Positions 8,646-17,194 of a DNA stretch of 64,000 bases are shown piece by piece; within the stretch, counting starts at the first letter, position 1, and every line of letters begins with the position of its first letter. A model generated the notes under the pieces. It saw only the letters and a list, made by a program, of their open reading frames with translations, made no database searches and had not been told where the DNA came from. Location of the stretch: assembly GCA_022845955.1 (NCBI GenBank), contig AP025576.1:6944001-7008000 (forward strand). Direction: 5' to 3'. The stretch comes from Lachnospiraceae bacterium. Its GTDB lineage: Bacteria > Bacillota > Clostridia > Lachnospirales > Lachnospiraceae. A program made the translations under genes and the position numbers.

Positions 8646-8674
8646 GGCACTTGCAACATAGTATTACCGTATTA

Positions 8675-9676
8675 TTACCAATTATTTACCGCGTGTTCGG
8701 CAAAAGACACAACATCCTTTACCTCCAGACACGTTCCGTCATCCAGCACCGCTTTCCCTGTAAATTTCCCGAACATCTGATGACAGCAATTGTTCACCCA
8801 GAGCAGCTTGATACGGGTCGTCCTGTCATAACAGGGCGTCAATGTCAGATCCAGCCGTCCCTCCCGGTCCTTCAGATGCCAGGGATCCATATATTCCTTT
8901 CCCAGTTTGAAATCCACTTTCCCCAGCTTATGGGCTTTTCCTTTATAAAAAAGCATATTTTCACTGGCAGTATCCGTATTTCCGAAGCCACAGCCAAGAT
9001 TAAAACCGAACATTTCCCCATCCAGCCAGCCGCTGCCGTTGCTCCAGTACCATTCATTATGAAAGGGCCACACACCTCTGCCCCAGTCCAGAATACCGAA
9101 GGAACTCTTTTTGTCAAACTTCCATTCCCTGCCTTTGGCTTTTACATACCCTTCCGCCGTCATGCAGTTTATTTTATGATTATAATAAAAGGCATGGGCA
9201 TATTCGTCAAAGGGTAGATTGATCACGAGGGAATTGGGATTCCTGCGTTCCAGACGGATTTTTACCTCCGTATCCTCCCAGCGGCAGGTCAGGAGCCGTT
9301 TCTGGTTCACCGTCTCAAAACGCATGTACACGCCGTCCTTCTTGTAGAGAAGGGTGTTATCCTTTTCCGCATTTTCCGGCATATGAAGGGAACCGAAGGG
9401 CAGAGCCAGGATTTTACTCTGATCCAGCAGCTTTTCCCCCTTTGCAAAATCAAACAGCATCAGGCTCACCTGCCCCGCATAGGCGGCATGGCCGATAGTG
9501 AACTGCAGGCACAGCCTGTCATTGGAAATCTGATAAAAGTCCCATTCCTTGATTCTCCACGGCGGGGCCTTAATCGCCTTCCTGTCATACACCAGCGTAC
9601 TTTTTCTGGAATATCCCGGTATGGGGCGTCCCTTCCCGTCCAGTACCGGCCCTTCTTTCAATAGTTCTTTTTCCAT
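8675..9676 (-). CDS. DUF2804 domain protein
   Basis: The start ATG at 9676 (MEKELLKEGPVLDGKGRPIP) follows AAAAGGGG at a good distance, giving 333 residues. The N-terminal 'x-L-x-G-P-x-L-D-x-x-G-x-P-x-x-G-Y-S' pattern and later W-rich blocks (GILDWGRGVWPFHNEWYWSN, LDGEMFGFNLGCGFGN) are typical of DUF2804, a widespread soluble family of unknown role. No signal peptide or membrane segment is visible. The gene follows the MFS transporter on the same strand with 55 bases between them, so they may be one transcript. Function cannot be assigned. Confidence 0.85.
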   Translation of the reverse strand: MEKELLKEGPVLDGKGRPIPGYSRKSTLVYDRKAIKAPPWRIKEWDFYQISNDRLCLQFTIGHAAYAGQVSLMLFDFAKGEKLLDQSKILALPFGSLHMPENAEKDNTLLYKKDGVYMRFETVNQKRLLTCRWEDTEVKIRLERRNPNSLVINLPFDEYAHAFYYNHKINCMTAEGYVKAKGREWKFDKKSSFGILDWGRGVWPFHNEWYWSNGSGWLDGEMFGFNLGCGFGNTDTASENMLFYKGKAHKLGKVDFKLGKEYMDPWHLKDREGRLDLTLTPCYDRTTRIKLLWVNNCCHQMFGKFTGKAVLDDGTCLEVKDVVSFAEHAVNNW

Positions 9677-9731
9677 ATTCATCCCCTTTTCATACTGCAC
9701 TAACAGTTCAGACGGCCCTTCCTGTATTCCG

Positions 9732-11009
9732 CTATCTTAAGAGCCTCTGCTTATTTCTTTTCCCTGCCGCCGCCAAAGGAATCAGGGTAAACAGCGTGAG
9801 TACCGCCGAAACCAGGAACAGGCTGGGACCGGGCACCATTCCCACCGAACCGCTTACCTCCATCTCCACTCCCAGGCGGTTAATCACCTGTGTGGCAATG
9901 GCCGGCCCTATAATCATGGGCACACAGACAAAGAAAATCTGTTTGATTCCCTCAAACTGCCCCCGCTGATCCTCCGGATACAGATTCTTCATCCAGGCGG
10001 TAAGCGCCTGCAGCACCAGGATATATCCGATTCCGGCGCCGAACACACCGATGAGCAGAACCGCAAGACTTTGGGAAAGGCTGACCAGAAGCAGCCCTGC
10101 GGTATTGCACAGGAGGGCCGCCAGTATCACCTGAGGCGTTTTCCCCCTGTCAATGAACCGGGCGGCAGGGATCGTCATAACCGCTGCCGCCAGCAGGCCC
10201 ACGCCCTGAATAATCCCCGTCATCCCATATCCATACCCCAGATAATTCACAAAATAGATCGTGATATAGGGAAAATAAACATTAAAACCGATAAAATATA
10301 CGGTCATCACCAGAAACACCCAGAAAAGCTCTTTATTTTCCCGCACCGTATTCCAGTTAAAAACCGTAAGGAACTGATGCCGGAATCCCTTTTCATCCCG
10401 TTTGGGACGCAGGCCCGGCGCATCCTCCAGCGTAAACAGGCCAAAAAGCCCCACTGCCGCCACCAGTCCTCCCATAAGGCCGAAAAAAGCAAAAAAATCT
10501 ATGCTCTCAATGATAATTCCGGATACCACCGCACCGAATATCGTGGCGAATACAGGCATAACCGCCAGCGCGCCTCCCAGCTTCCCCCGGTTGTTTTCAT
10601 TGGAAATATCCGTCGTCCACGGGCCAAATCCCCCGTCATTTCCAACGGAACCGAAAAAGCTCATCACCGCATCCGCCAGCACCACACAGGCAGCCGCGAT
10701 AAACAGCGGGTTTTTGGGAATCCTCTCCGTAGCCCCGAAGAGAAAGGTAAAAATCCCCCACAGTATGTACCCCCAGCAGATAAAAGGCTTTCTTTTTCCC
10801 CTGCGATCCCCCCAGGTTCCCACCAGAAAGGTACAGAAGGTGGAAACCGCGGCGCTCACTCCCACCATCCAGGATACAATAACCGGCTCCGGCGCAATTT
10901 TGTCATACACAAACGTATTGAACCAGGAATTCTCAATGTTCCAGCAGATTTGCCCGGTCATTCCAAGTACCCAGATCAAGATCCAGTTTTTACGGCTGAT
11001 TTTCTCCAT
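9732..11009 (-). CDS. Major facilitator superfamily transporter
   Basis: 425 residues with about 12 hydrophobic segments spread evenly from residue 8 to 415. The loop after segment 2 has GTWGDRRGKRKPFICWGY, the MFS signature (G-x-x-x-D-R-x-G-R/K-R/K), and the second half has ARFIDRGKTPQVILAAL, its repeat. A long first periplasmic loop (NIENSWFNTFVYDKI) resembles sugar/cation symporter-like MFS proteins of Firmicutes. It ends close to the DUF2804 gene, which may be coexpressed. The substrate is unknown. GGGAGGGG precedes the ATG. Confidence 0.8.
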   Translation of the reverse strand: MEKISRKNWILIWVLGMTGQICWNIENSWFNTFVYDKIAPEPVIVSWMVGVSAAVSTFCTFLVGTWGDRRGKRKPFICWGYILWGIFTFLFGATERIPKNPLFIAAACVVLADAVMSFFGSVGNDGGFGPWTTDISNENNRGKLGGALAVMPVFATIFGAVVSGIIIESIDFFAFFGLMGGLVAAVGLFGLFTLEDAPGLRPKRDEKGFRHQFLTVFNWNTVRENKELFWVFLVMTVYFIGFNVYFPYITIYFVNYLGYGYGMTGIIQGVGLLAAAVMTIPAARFIDRGKTPQVILAALLCNTAGLLLVSLSQSLAVLLIGVFGAGIGYILVLQALTAWMKNLYPEDQRGQFEGIKQIFFVCVPMIIGPAIATQVINRLGVEMEVSGSVGMVPGPSLFLVSAVLTLFTLIPLAAAGKRNKQRLLR

Positions 11010-11210
11010 GATGCATCCCCTCCCGCTGCTTCCTGTAACTATGTGGTTATACTCCTATTTTACACTTGTTATAAAGGTTTTACCACATAAATAAATGATT
11101 CCTTCGGCGTTTGTGTTTATGCACTCTTGTATCATTTTCTCACGTACGGTGCAGTAAATGCACAGTACTGAGCGGACAGTGACTGGCGTTTGCCCCGCCC
11201 TCTGTGTGCC

Positions 11211-11239
11211 TTGTTTTTCTTATGGCCCCGTGCTAAAAT
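11211..11239 (+). promoter_or_regulatory. Sigma-A type promoter for the thiolase gene
   Basis: TTGTTT (11211-11216), a 17-bp spacer and TAAAAT (11234-11239), placing transcription start about 40 bases before the thiolase ATG. Confidence 0.6.
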
Positions 11240-11287
11240 ACATTCATACAAACACAAAATGCCAGATAATGGCTGAATGGAGGATAT

Positions 11288-12472
11288 ATGAGCAGAAAGG
11301 TAGTATTAGCCGGCGGCTGCAGGACCGCAATCGGCGTTATGGGCGGCGCGCTTTCCACCGTTCCCGCAGCAGATCTCGGAACCATCGTTATTAAAGAAGC
11401 AATGGGCAGAGCCGGAATCACTCCGGATATGGTTGACGAAGTATATATGGGCTGTGTTATCCAGGCAGGGCAGGGGCAGAATGTGGCAAGACAGGCCGCT
11501 GTTAACGCAGGTATTCCGGTAGAGGTTCCGGCTACCACAATTAATGTATTATGCGGGTCCGGGCTTCATTGCGTCAATCTGGCGGCCAAGCTGATTGCAG
11601 GCGGTGACGCGGACATTATTATTGCAGGCGGTACGGAAAATATGTCCCGCGCTCCCTATCTGGTTCAGCAGGGCCGGTACGGCTATCGTATGGGCAATGC
11701 CCCGCTTGAGGATTCTTTGCTGAAGGATGCCCTCACCGATGCGTTCCACGGTTATCATATGGGCATGACGGCTGAAAACATTTGTGAGCAATGGGGACTG
11801 ACCAGAGAGCAGCTGGATGATTTTGCGGCAAACAGCCAGCAAAAATGTGAAGCCGCCATGGATGAAGGACGTTTCCGGGAAGAAATCGTTCCGGTGGAGG
11901 TAAAGACCAAAAAAGGCTCCATAATAGTGGATACAGATGAAGGCCCCAGAAAAGGGGTTACCAGCGAAGGCCTTGCCAAATTAAAACCGGCTTTCAAAAA
12001 AGATGGCGGTATGGTAACCGCAGGCAACGCCTCCGGCATTAATGACGGCGCTGCCGCTATCGTTGTCATGAGTGAAGAAAAAGCGATGGAGCTTGGCATC
12101 ACGCCTATGGCGACCTGGATCGCCGGGGAACTGGCCGGCGTGGATCCTTCTATTATGGGTATCGGCCCTGTGGCGGCTACCCGGAAGGTTCTGAAGAAAA
12201 CCGGTATGGACATGGATGATTTTGACTTAATAGAAGCTAATGAAGCTTTTGCCGCCCAGTCTGTGGCCGTGGGACATGATCTGGGCTTCGACCTTGATAA
12301 ACTGAACGTAAACGGCGGTGCCATTGCCCTGGGACATCCCGTAGGATGCTCCGGCTGCCGCATCCTGGTTACGCTTCTCCATGAAATGCAGAAACGCGAT
12401 GTAAAGACCGGCCTGGCCACTTTGTGTGTGGGAGGCGGCATGGGTTGTGCTGCGGTTGTAAAACGGTATTAA
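11288..12472 (+). CDS. thlA: Acetyl-CoA acetyltransferase (thiolase)
   Basis: 394 residues, the standard thiolase length. It condenses two acetyl-CoA to acetoacetyl-CoA, the first step of butyrate formation in Clostridia, or runs in reverse. The acyl-carrying Cys is residue 89 in INVLCGSGLHCVN. The C-terminal His and Cys are in GGAIALGHPVGCSGCRIL and CVGGGMGCAAVV, with NEAFAAQS before them. GGAGG lies at 11279-11283 before ATG 11288. The gene stands alone between its promoter and a terminator hairpin. The other butyrate-pathway genes (hbd, crt, bcd) are not adjacent. Confidence 0.95.
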   Translation: MSRKVVLAGGCRTAIGVMGGALSTVPAADLGTIVIKEAMGRAGITPDMVDEVYMGCVIQAGQGQNVARQAAVNAGIPVEVPATTINVLCGSGLHCVNLAAKLIAGGDADIIIAGGTENMSRAPYLVQQGRYGYRMGNAPLEDSLLKDALTDAFHGYHMGMTAENICEQWGLTREQLDDFAANSQQKCEAAMDEGRFREEIVPVEVKTKKGSIIVDTDEGPRKGVTSEGLAKLKPAFKKDGGMVTAGNASGINDGAAAIVVMSEEKAMELGITPMATWIAGELAGVDPSIMGIGPVAATRKVLKKTGMDMDDFDLIEANEAFAAQSVAVGHDLGFDLDKLNVNGGAIALGHPVGCSGCRILVTLLHEMQKRDVKTGLATLCVGGGMGCAAVVKRY

Positions 12473-12500
12473 TGCGGTTATTATATGTTTGTTCTGTAAG

Positions 12501-12532
12501 TTCCCCGCCCGCCTGCAGAGGCCGGCGGGGAA
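12501..12532 (+). terminator. Hairpin after the thiolase gene
   Basis: TTCCCCGCC (12501-12509) pairs with GGCGGGGAA (12524-12532) 28 bases after the stop. Only a short T stretch follows, so termination may be partial. Confidence 0.55.
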
Positions 12533-12596
12533 TTTCACCATGAATTGCCGGATGCAATGCCAAAAAGGGCAGTGCATTGTAAGGAGGTGGGCTCTT

Positions 12597-12638
12597 ATGA
12601 GACAGAAACGAGGTAGAAGCTCAGTACAGTTTATGTAA
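12597..12638 (+). CDS. 13-residue leader peptide upstream of the ABC exporter
   Basis: ATG at 12597 opens a 13-codon frame (MRQKRGRSSVQFM, then TAA) behind a very strong ribosome site (AAGGAGG at 12580-12586, about ten bases away). The 3' half of the frame overlaps one side of a hairpin (CTCAGTACA, 12620-12628, with TGTACTGAG near 12652-12660). The frame is basic and has no run of one amino acid. It is placed like an attenuation or translation-coupled leader for the ABC exporter starting 98 bases downstream. Translation is not proven. Confidence 0.4.
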   Translation: MRQKRGRSSVQFM

Positions 12639-12735
12639 GCTGTCGGCTGATTGTACTGAGTATCCGTTCCGGCTGACGGGCATAGCTGTACAGACTTACG
12701 CTGCCTTTTAACCATTTGCCATAAGGAGTACAGAT

Positions 12736-14418
12736 ATGAACTATTTAATAGATATTGTCAAAAAAAACAAACTCTGGATCAGCATTTACATAAGCCTGGG
12801 GATTGGGCTGTCTTTTCTGTCCAACTACAGCATCAGCTTCTTCCAGAAGGTCATTGATAAATTTACGGACGGAACACTGTCCCTGCTTTATATCTTATTA
12901 TACGCAGGGCTTCTTCTGCTGCACTGTGTGTGCAGTTATCTGGATGAATACCCCATGCAGAAACTGAATAACGGCATCTTTCTGGATTTAAAGCTTCTCG
13001 CCCTGCATAAAACAAGCCGTATCGATTACCTGGCTTATCAGTCCATGGGGACGGGAAAGCTGATACAGCGCGTGGAAAACGGCGCTCTGGCAGGAAAAAG
13101 CATCCTGTGCCAGTTTTGGTTTGAAATTGTGCAAAACCTGCTTCCCTCCGCCTTATTCAGCATGTTTTTCATCTACAGGCTCAACCGGGTCATTGCAGGT
13201 ACCGTGGCCCTTGGCTATCTCCTTGTTTTTCTTATTACCAATATACTGCTGAAGCTTTTATACCGTATGAAGGAAAGAGTTCTTGATAACGAAGAACTGC
13301 TCAATCATTTTCTCACCCGTGGGTTTATGGAAATGGTGGTATTCCGCCTGAACCGGAAATTTCCGGCGGAGATCCGGAAGGCGGAAAAGGCACGGGATCA
13401 GATCGTCCGATCAAAAATAGGGATTTCATTTATCCACGAAGCTTTTTTTGCTGCATTTGCAATCCTCATCACCCTGATAAAAGGCGCTCTGCTGCTGTAT
13501 GCCTGGCATACCCGTTCCATTTCCATCGGTTCTGTTGTGGCTCTGCTCACCCTGGTGGATAACGCTTACACGCCGATTGCGATATTTAATGTATTATTCG
13601 TCCAGTTCCGCCTGGACTCCGCCTCCTTCAAACGCTATACCTCGTTTCTTGATCTGCCGGAAGAGGACCGGCTTCTTGCAGGTACAGAGCTGCCGGATTT
13701 TTGTGGGGAAATAACCATCCGGCAGGCCGCCTTTTCTTATAACGGCAATCCGGTGCTCCGTCAGGTATCCCTGTCCATCGCCCCCGGCGAGAAAGTGGCT
13801 CTGGCGGGGAACAGCGGGTCAGGAAAATCCACTCTTATCAAACTGATAGCGGGCCTTCTTAAAGCAGAGGACGGAGCCATCCTTCTGGATGGACACAATC
13901 TGAACGGGCTTAACCTGGACAGCTATTACAGACATATTACCTATATTCCCCAGGAAAGCCCTGTTTTTGACGGTACCCTCCGGGAAAACCTGCTTTTCGA
14001 TGCCTCCGTTCCTGACGATGGCGCCGTCCGTGTGTTACAAAAAGTACAACTCCAGGAGTGGTTCGACGCCCTGCCCGACGGCCTGGATACCCAGCTGGGA
14101 GAAAAGGGCATCAAGCTGTCCGGCGGCGAAAGGCAGCGGCTGGCCCTTGCAAGGCTGTGGTTTTCTTCCTCCCGGCTCATTATCCTGGATGAAGCAACCT
14201 CGGCCATGGATAATGTAACGGAGGAACTGGTCATGAATGAAGTGCTCTCCCTGGCGGCCGGAAAAAACATCATCGCCATCGCCCACCGGCTAAATTCCAT
14301 CCGGGCCTTCGACCGGATAATTCTATTGAAAAACGGCAATATTGAGGGAGATGGAAGCTTTCAGGAACTTATGCAGCACAATCTGTATTTTCAGGAGCTT
14401 TACAAGGCAGGCATATAG
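12736..14418 (+). CDS. ABC exporter (fused membrane and ATP-binding domains)
   Basis: 560 residues. The N-terminal 300 residues hold about six membrane helices (14-34, 50-68, 126-150, 155-175, 235-258 and 264-285) of the ABC type 1 exporter fold. The ATPase follows with Walker A LAGNSGSGKSTLIKL (about 354-368), the signature IKLSGGERQRLALARLW (about 460), Walker B LIILDEATSAMD and H-loop IAIAHRLNSI. Such half-transporters usually act as homodimers exporting peptides, lipids or drugs. No peptidase C39 domain is present. AAGGAG precedes the ATG, and the leader with a 13-codon ORF lies upstream. No partner or substrate gene is adjacent. Confidence 0.9.
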   Translation: MNYLIDIVKKNKLWISIYISLGIGLSFLSNYSISFFQKVIDKFTDGTLSLLYILLYAGLLLLHCVCSYLDEYPMQKLNNGIFLDLKLLALHKTSRIDYLAYQSMGTGKLIQRVENGALAGKSILCQFWFEIVQNLLPSALFSMFFIYRLNRVIAGTVALGYLLVFLITNILLKLLYRMKERVLDNEELLNHFLTRGFMEMVVFRLNRKFPAEIRKAEKARDQIVRSKIGISFIHEAFFAAFAILITLIKGALLLYAWHTRSISIGSVVALLTLVDNAYTPIAIFNVLFVQFRLDSASFKRYTSFLDLPEEDRLLAGTELPDFCGEITIRQAAFSYNGNPVLRQVSLSIAPGEKVALAGNSGSGKSTLIKLIAGLLKAEDGAILLDGHNLNGLNLDSYYRHITYIPQESPVFDGTLRENLLFDASVPDDGAVRVLQKVQLQEWFDALPDGLDTQLGEKGIKLSGGERQRLALARLWFSSSRLIILDEATSAMDNVTEELVMNEVLSLAAGKNIIAIAHRLNSIRAFDRIILLKNGNIEGDGSFQELMQHNLYFQELYKAGI

Positions 14419-14454
14419 TCCCGTATTTTAACCGGTTCCCGGTAGGCAGATGCT

Positions 14455-15291
14455 TTATTTGGTGCAACTTTGCAGCTTTACCATATAATCAATCCGGTTT
14501 TTTATCACAGAAGGTGTAAAAGGCTTTTGTATGATTTCGCAGATGCCAAGATTCATGAGCCTGTCCAGCTTCAACGGGGAGTCCTCCGATGTAATGGCGA
14601 TTACCGGTATGTTTTTCAGAAGATGCTGCCGTTTTGCTTCCTGCATAAATACATAGCCATCCATTACAGGCATAATAATGTCCAGAAGCACCACCGCAAT
14701 TTTATCTCCCTGTTTTTCCAGAATCTCCAGTGCCTCTTTTCCGTTTGCCGCCTCCAGCGATTTGTATTCTTCGGTCAGGGCATTCTTAATAATAGCCCTG
14801 TTAATACCGATATCATCCACAATAAGCGCCGTATTGGACAACGGCCGCTGGGGTGCGGCTTCCCCTCCACGGGGTATCGGATTCTTCTCATTCCCCTCCG
14901 CATGCTCCGAAAGCAAAATCAGGTTATCCACTCTTTTCAGTACCAGCTCGGGATTATACGGCTTTGCTATGACATCCCGCACGCCCATTTTAATACCTCC
15001 CAGAATATTTTCCTCATAGGTTTCAGAGGTGACAAAAATGATGGGGATATTCCGGTACGCTTCGGCGGACTGAATCCATTTCAAAAACTGGAAGCCATCC
15101 ATTACCGGCATAATGATATCCAGCAAAATCAGGGAAACCGGTTCCTGTGCTTCCTCCAGGACTTCCATTGCTGTTTTTCCGTTGTCCGCTTCCAGTGTAT
15201 GGTATTTCTCCGACAGAATCACGGACAGCATCTTGCAGTTCATTTCCACATCATCTACAATAAGTATTGTTTTTTTTGATTCTCCATCCAT
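14455..15291 (-). CDS. Tandem receiver-domain response regulator without output domain
   Basis: 278 residues made of two receiver domains. REC1 (about 7-128) has ILIVDDVEMN, phosphoacceptor Asp in LILLDIIMPVMDGF, VTSE and the conserved Lys in VIAKPYNPE. REC2 (about 153-272) has ALIVDDIGIN, Asp in VVLLDIIMPVMDGY, ITSED and IQKPFTP. All key residues are intact in both. A 25-residue Pro/Glu-rich linker joins them. No DNA-binding, GGDEF, EAL or HD output domain is visible, so it may be a phosphate sink or signal through protein contacts. No histidine kinase is adjacent. The gene points towards the convergent ABC exporter. Confidence 0.9.
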   Translation of the reverse strand: MDGESKKTILIVDDVEMNCKMLSVILSEKYHTLEADNGKTAMEVLEEAQEPVSLILLDIIMPVMDGFQFLKWIQSAEAYRNIPIIFVTSETYEENILGGIKMGVRDVIAKPYNPELVLKRVDNLILLSEHAEGNEKNPIPRGGEAAPQRPLSNTALIVDDIGINRAIIKNALTEEYKSLEAANGKEALEILEKQGDKIAVVLLDIIMPVMDGYVFMQEAKRQHLLKNIPVIAITSEDSPLKLDRLMNLGICEIIQKPFTPSVIKNRIDYMVKLQSCTK

Positions 15292-15421
15292 TTTTTCATC
15301 CCATCCCTTTACTCTGTTTCTCCGCGTTCCGCTTATTCCCGGACAGCTGATGCGCCCGAATTGCAGAGACGTATTTATTATTAATCATCGGATGAAATAC
15401 CTATAAAAATAACTGTTTTTT

Positions 15422-16387
15422 TTATTTTCCGGAAGAATATCCGGTTTCCGGATCCACAACATTCATCAGCGGTTCGCCTGACTGGTAACGCTTCAGGTTC
15501 TCCGCAAAAATTTCCGCTATCTTCTGCAGCGTCTCAGGCAGCGCATAGCCCCCTGAAATATGGGGCGTTATGACTGCCCCCGGTGCTTTCCACAGAGGGT
15601 GATCGGCGGGAAGCGGTTCGGGATCCGTTACATCCAGGGCAGCCCCTGCGATTTTACCGGCATACAGCGCCTCGCAGAGGGCATCCGTATCTATAGCAGT
15701 CCCCCGGCCTGCATTCAAAACAATTGTCCCTGGGGAAAGCAGAGCGATACGCTCCCTGTTCAGGATATGGTAGGTGGACGGGTTGCCCGGAAGGCTCATG
15801 GCCACTACGTCAGCTCCGGGCAGAAGGCTGTCCAGCGCCTCCATTCCGTACAGTTCATCCACACAGGACGGCTTTTCCCCCACACGGCGCTTAATCCCTA
15901 TGGTATGGCAGCCCAGGGCTTTCATTTTGGCAGCGAAGGCGGTACCGATATCGCCCAGGCCGATAATAAGGGCCGTTGTTCCCTGAATGACACCCACATG
16001 GCCTTCGCTCTTCCAGCGGCATTGAAGCTGGTTAACATAATACAAATCCAGTTTTTTACGCAGCAGGAACAGGCAGGCCAGCATATGCTCGGATATCGCC
16101 AGTCCGTATGCGCCGGTGGCATTGGTAAGCACTGCCGTTTCAGGCAGCCTGCCCGGAATGCAGTAACCTTCCGTCCCTGCATTATTCAGCTGGATCCATT
16201 GGAGATGTTCTGTATATTGCAGTTGATCCGGGTTTTCCAGATTACCGAGGATAACCTCCGCTTCTTTTAAAAGAGCGGGAGTGATATCTTTTTTTAAACA
16301 GAATTGCAGATCGCGGGGATCTGCTGCGGCAGAAAGTATCTGCTTTTTTTGTTCCTCCGTGAAGGGAGGGGTTACCAGGATTTTCAT
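15422..16387 (-). CDS. 2-hydroxyacid dehydrogenase (phosphoglycerate dehydrogenase-like)
   Basis: The start ATG at 16387 (MKILVTPPFTEEQ) has GGAAGGAAG upstream and gives 321 residues. The frame stays open further upstream, but that would overlap rpe. The NAD-binding motif TALIIGLGDIGTAFAAK is near residues 133-149. The catalytic Arg is in VLNAGRGTAIDTDAL, the Glu in DPEPLPADHPLW and the His in ITPHISGGY. It reduces or oxidises a 2-keto/2-hydroxy acid with NAD(P); the substrate is not evident. It is the last gene of the pentose block, 69 bases after rpe. Confidence 0.85.
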   Translation of the reverse strand: MKILVTPPFTEEQKKQILSAAADPRDLQFCLKKDITPALLKEAEVILGNLENPDQLQYTEHLQWIQLNNAGTEGYCIPGRLPETAVLTNATGAYGLAISEHMLACLFLLRKKLDLYYVNQLQCRWKSEGHVGVIQGTTALIIGLGDIGTAFAAKMKALGCHTIGIKRRVGEKPSCVDELYGMEALDSLLPGADVVAMSLPGNPSTYHILNRERIALLSPGTIVLNAGRGTAIDTDALCEALYAGKIAGAALDVTDPEPLPADHPLWKAPGAVITPHISGGYALPETLQKIAEIFAENLKRYQSGEPLMNVVDPETGYSSGK

Positions 16388-16455
16388 AAGCGCTTCCTTC
16401 CGCGCGTCAGGCGCAATCGTGTATTTGAAGAAAAGAATGGCCGCAGCCATTCTTT

Positions 16456-17130
16456 TTACTTTTCTTTTCCATCCGGGCAGGAAGCCAGGATTTCCATCAT
16501 ATTCGTAACGTTTTCCGTGCTGTTTCCGTTGAAAACAGCGGATCCAGCCACGATGATATTGGCACCGGCATCCAGGACCATACGTACGTTGTCCACGGTG
16601 ATTCCGCCGTCCACCTCGATATCCACACACGCCTGTCTTGCATCAATAAGCCGGCGTGCCTCCCGGATTCTTTCTGTAGAGGCAGGGATATATTTCTGGC
16701 CCCCGAAGCCGGGTTCCACGGTCATAACCAGCAGCAGGTCGATTTTATCCAGGTATTTTTCCACAGCGGAAACAGGCGTGGACGGTTTGATGGAAAGTCC
16801 GGCTTTGCGTCCCAGGCTGTGGATCCAGTCCAGCGTTTCTTCCACATCACTGCAGGCTTCCAGATGAACGGTAATGATATCCGATCCGCTCTTGGCAAAA
16901 TCCGCAATATAGCGGATGGGCTCTTCCACCATGAGGTGGACGTCAAATACCATATCCGTCACTTTCCGCAGAGAGGAAACCACGCACATGCCAAAGGAAA
17001 GGGAAGGCACAAACATGCCGTCCATAACATCGATATGCAGATATCCGGCTCCCGCCGCCTCCACCAGGCTGATTTCTTCTCCCAGCCTGGAACAGTCGGC
17101 CGCCAGAATGGATGGTGATAATATATTCAT
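16456..17130 (-). CDS. rpe: Ribulose-phosphate 3-epimerase
   Basis: 224 residues, usual size. It interconverts ribulose 5-phosphate and xylulose 5-phosphate. Family landmarks are present in order: LSPSILAADCSRL at the N-terminus, HIDVMDGMFVPSLSFG (metal-binding His and Asp), DVHLMVEEP, the ...VMTVEPGFGGQKYI block and DIEVDGGITVDN near the C-terminus. Together with AraB, AraD and the transketolase pair upstream it completes a route from arabinose to the non-oxidative pentose phosphate pathway. It follows the transketolase C-subunit by 64 bases. Confidence 0.95.
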   Translation of the reverse strand: MNILSPSILAADCSRLGEEISLVEAAGAGYLHIDVMDGMFVPSLSFGMCVVSSLRKVTDMVFDVHLMVEEPIRYIADFAKSGSDIITVHLEACSDVEETLDWIHSLGRKAGLSIKPSTPVSAVEKYLDKIDLLLVMTVEPGFGGQKYIPASTERIREARRLIDARQACVDIEVDGGITVDNVRMVLDAGANIIVAGSAVFNGNSTENVTNMMEILASCPDGKEK

Positions 17131-17194
17131 AATTTTTTCTATTCCTTATGCGAAGTACTGCCGGCCCTGTACGGGCCGGCATACCTTTGCGGGT

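Noticed and set aside
10071..11090. 339-codon plus-strand frame opposite the MFS transporter
   Set aside because: Basic, low-complexity translation antisense to a well-recognised transporter; no start site.
16388..16630. N-terminal extension of the 2-hydroxyacid dehydrogenase (402 residues in total)
   Set aside because: The extension overlaps rpe in another frame and lacks family similarity. ATG 16387 has a ribosome site and gives the normal length.
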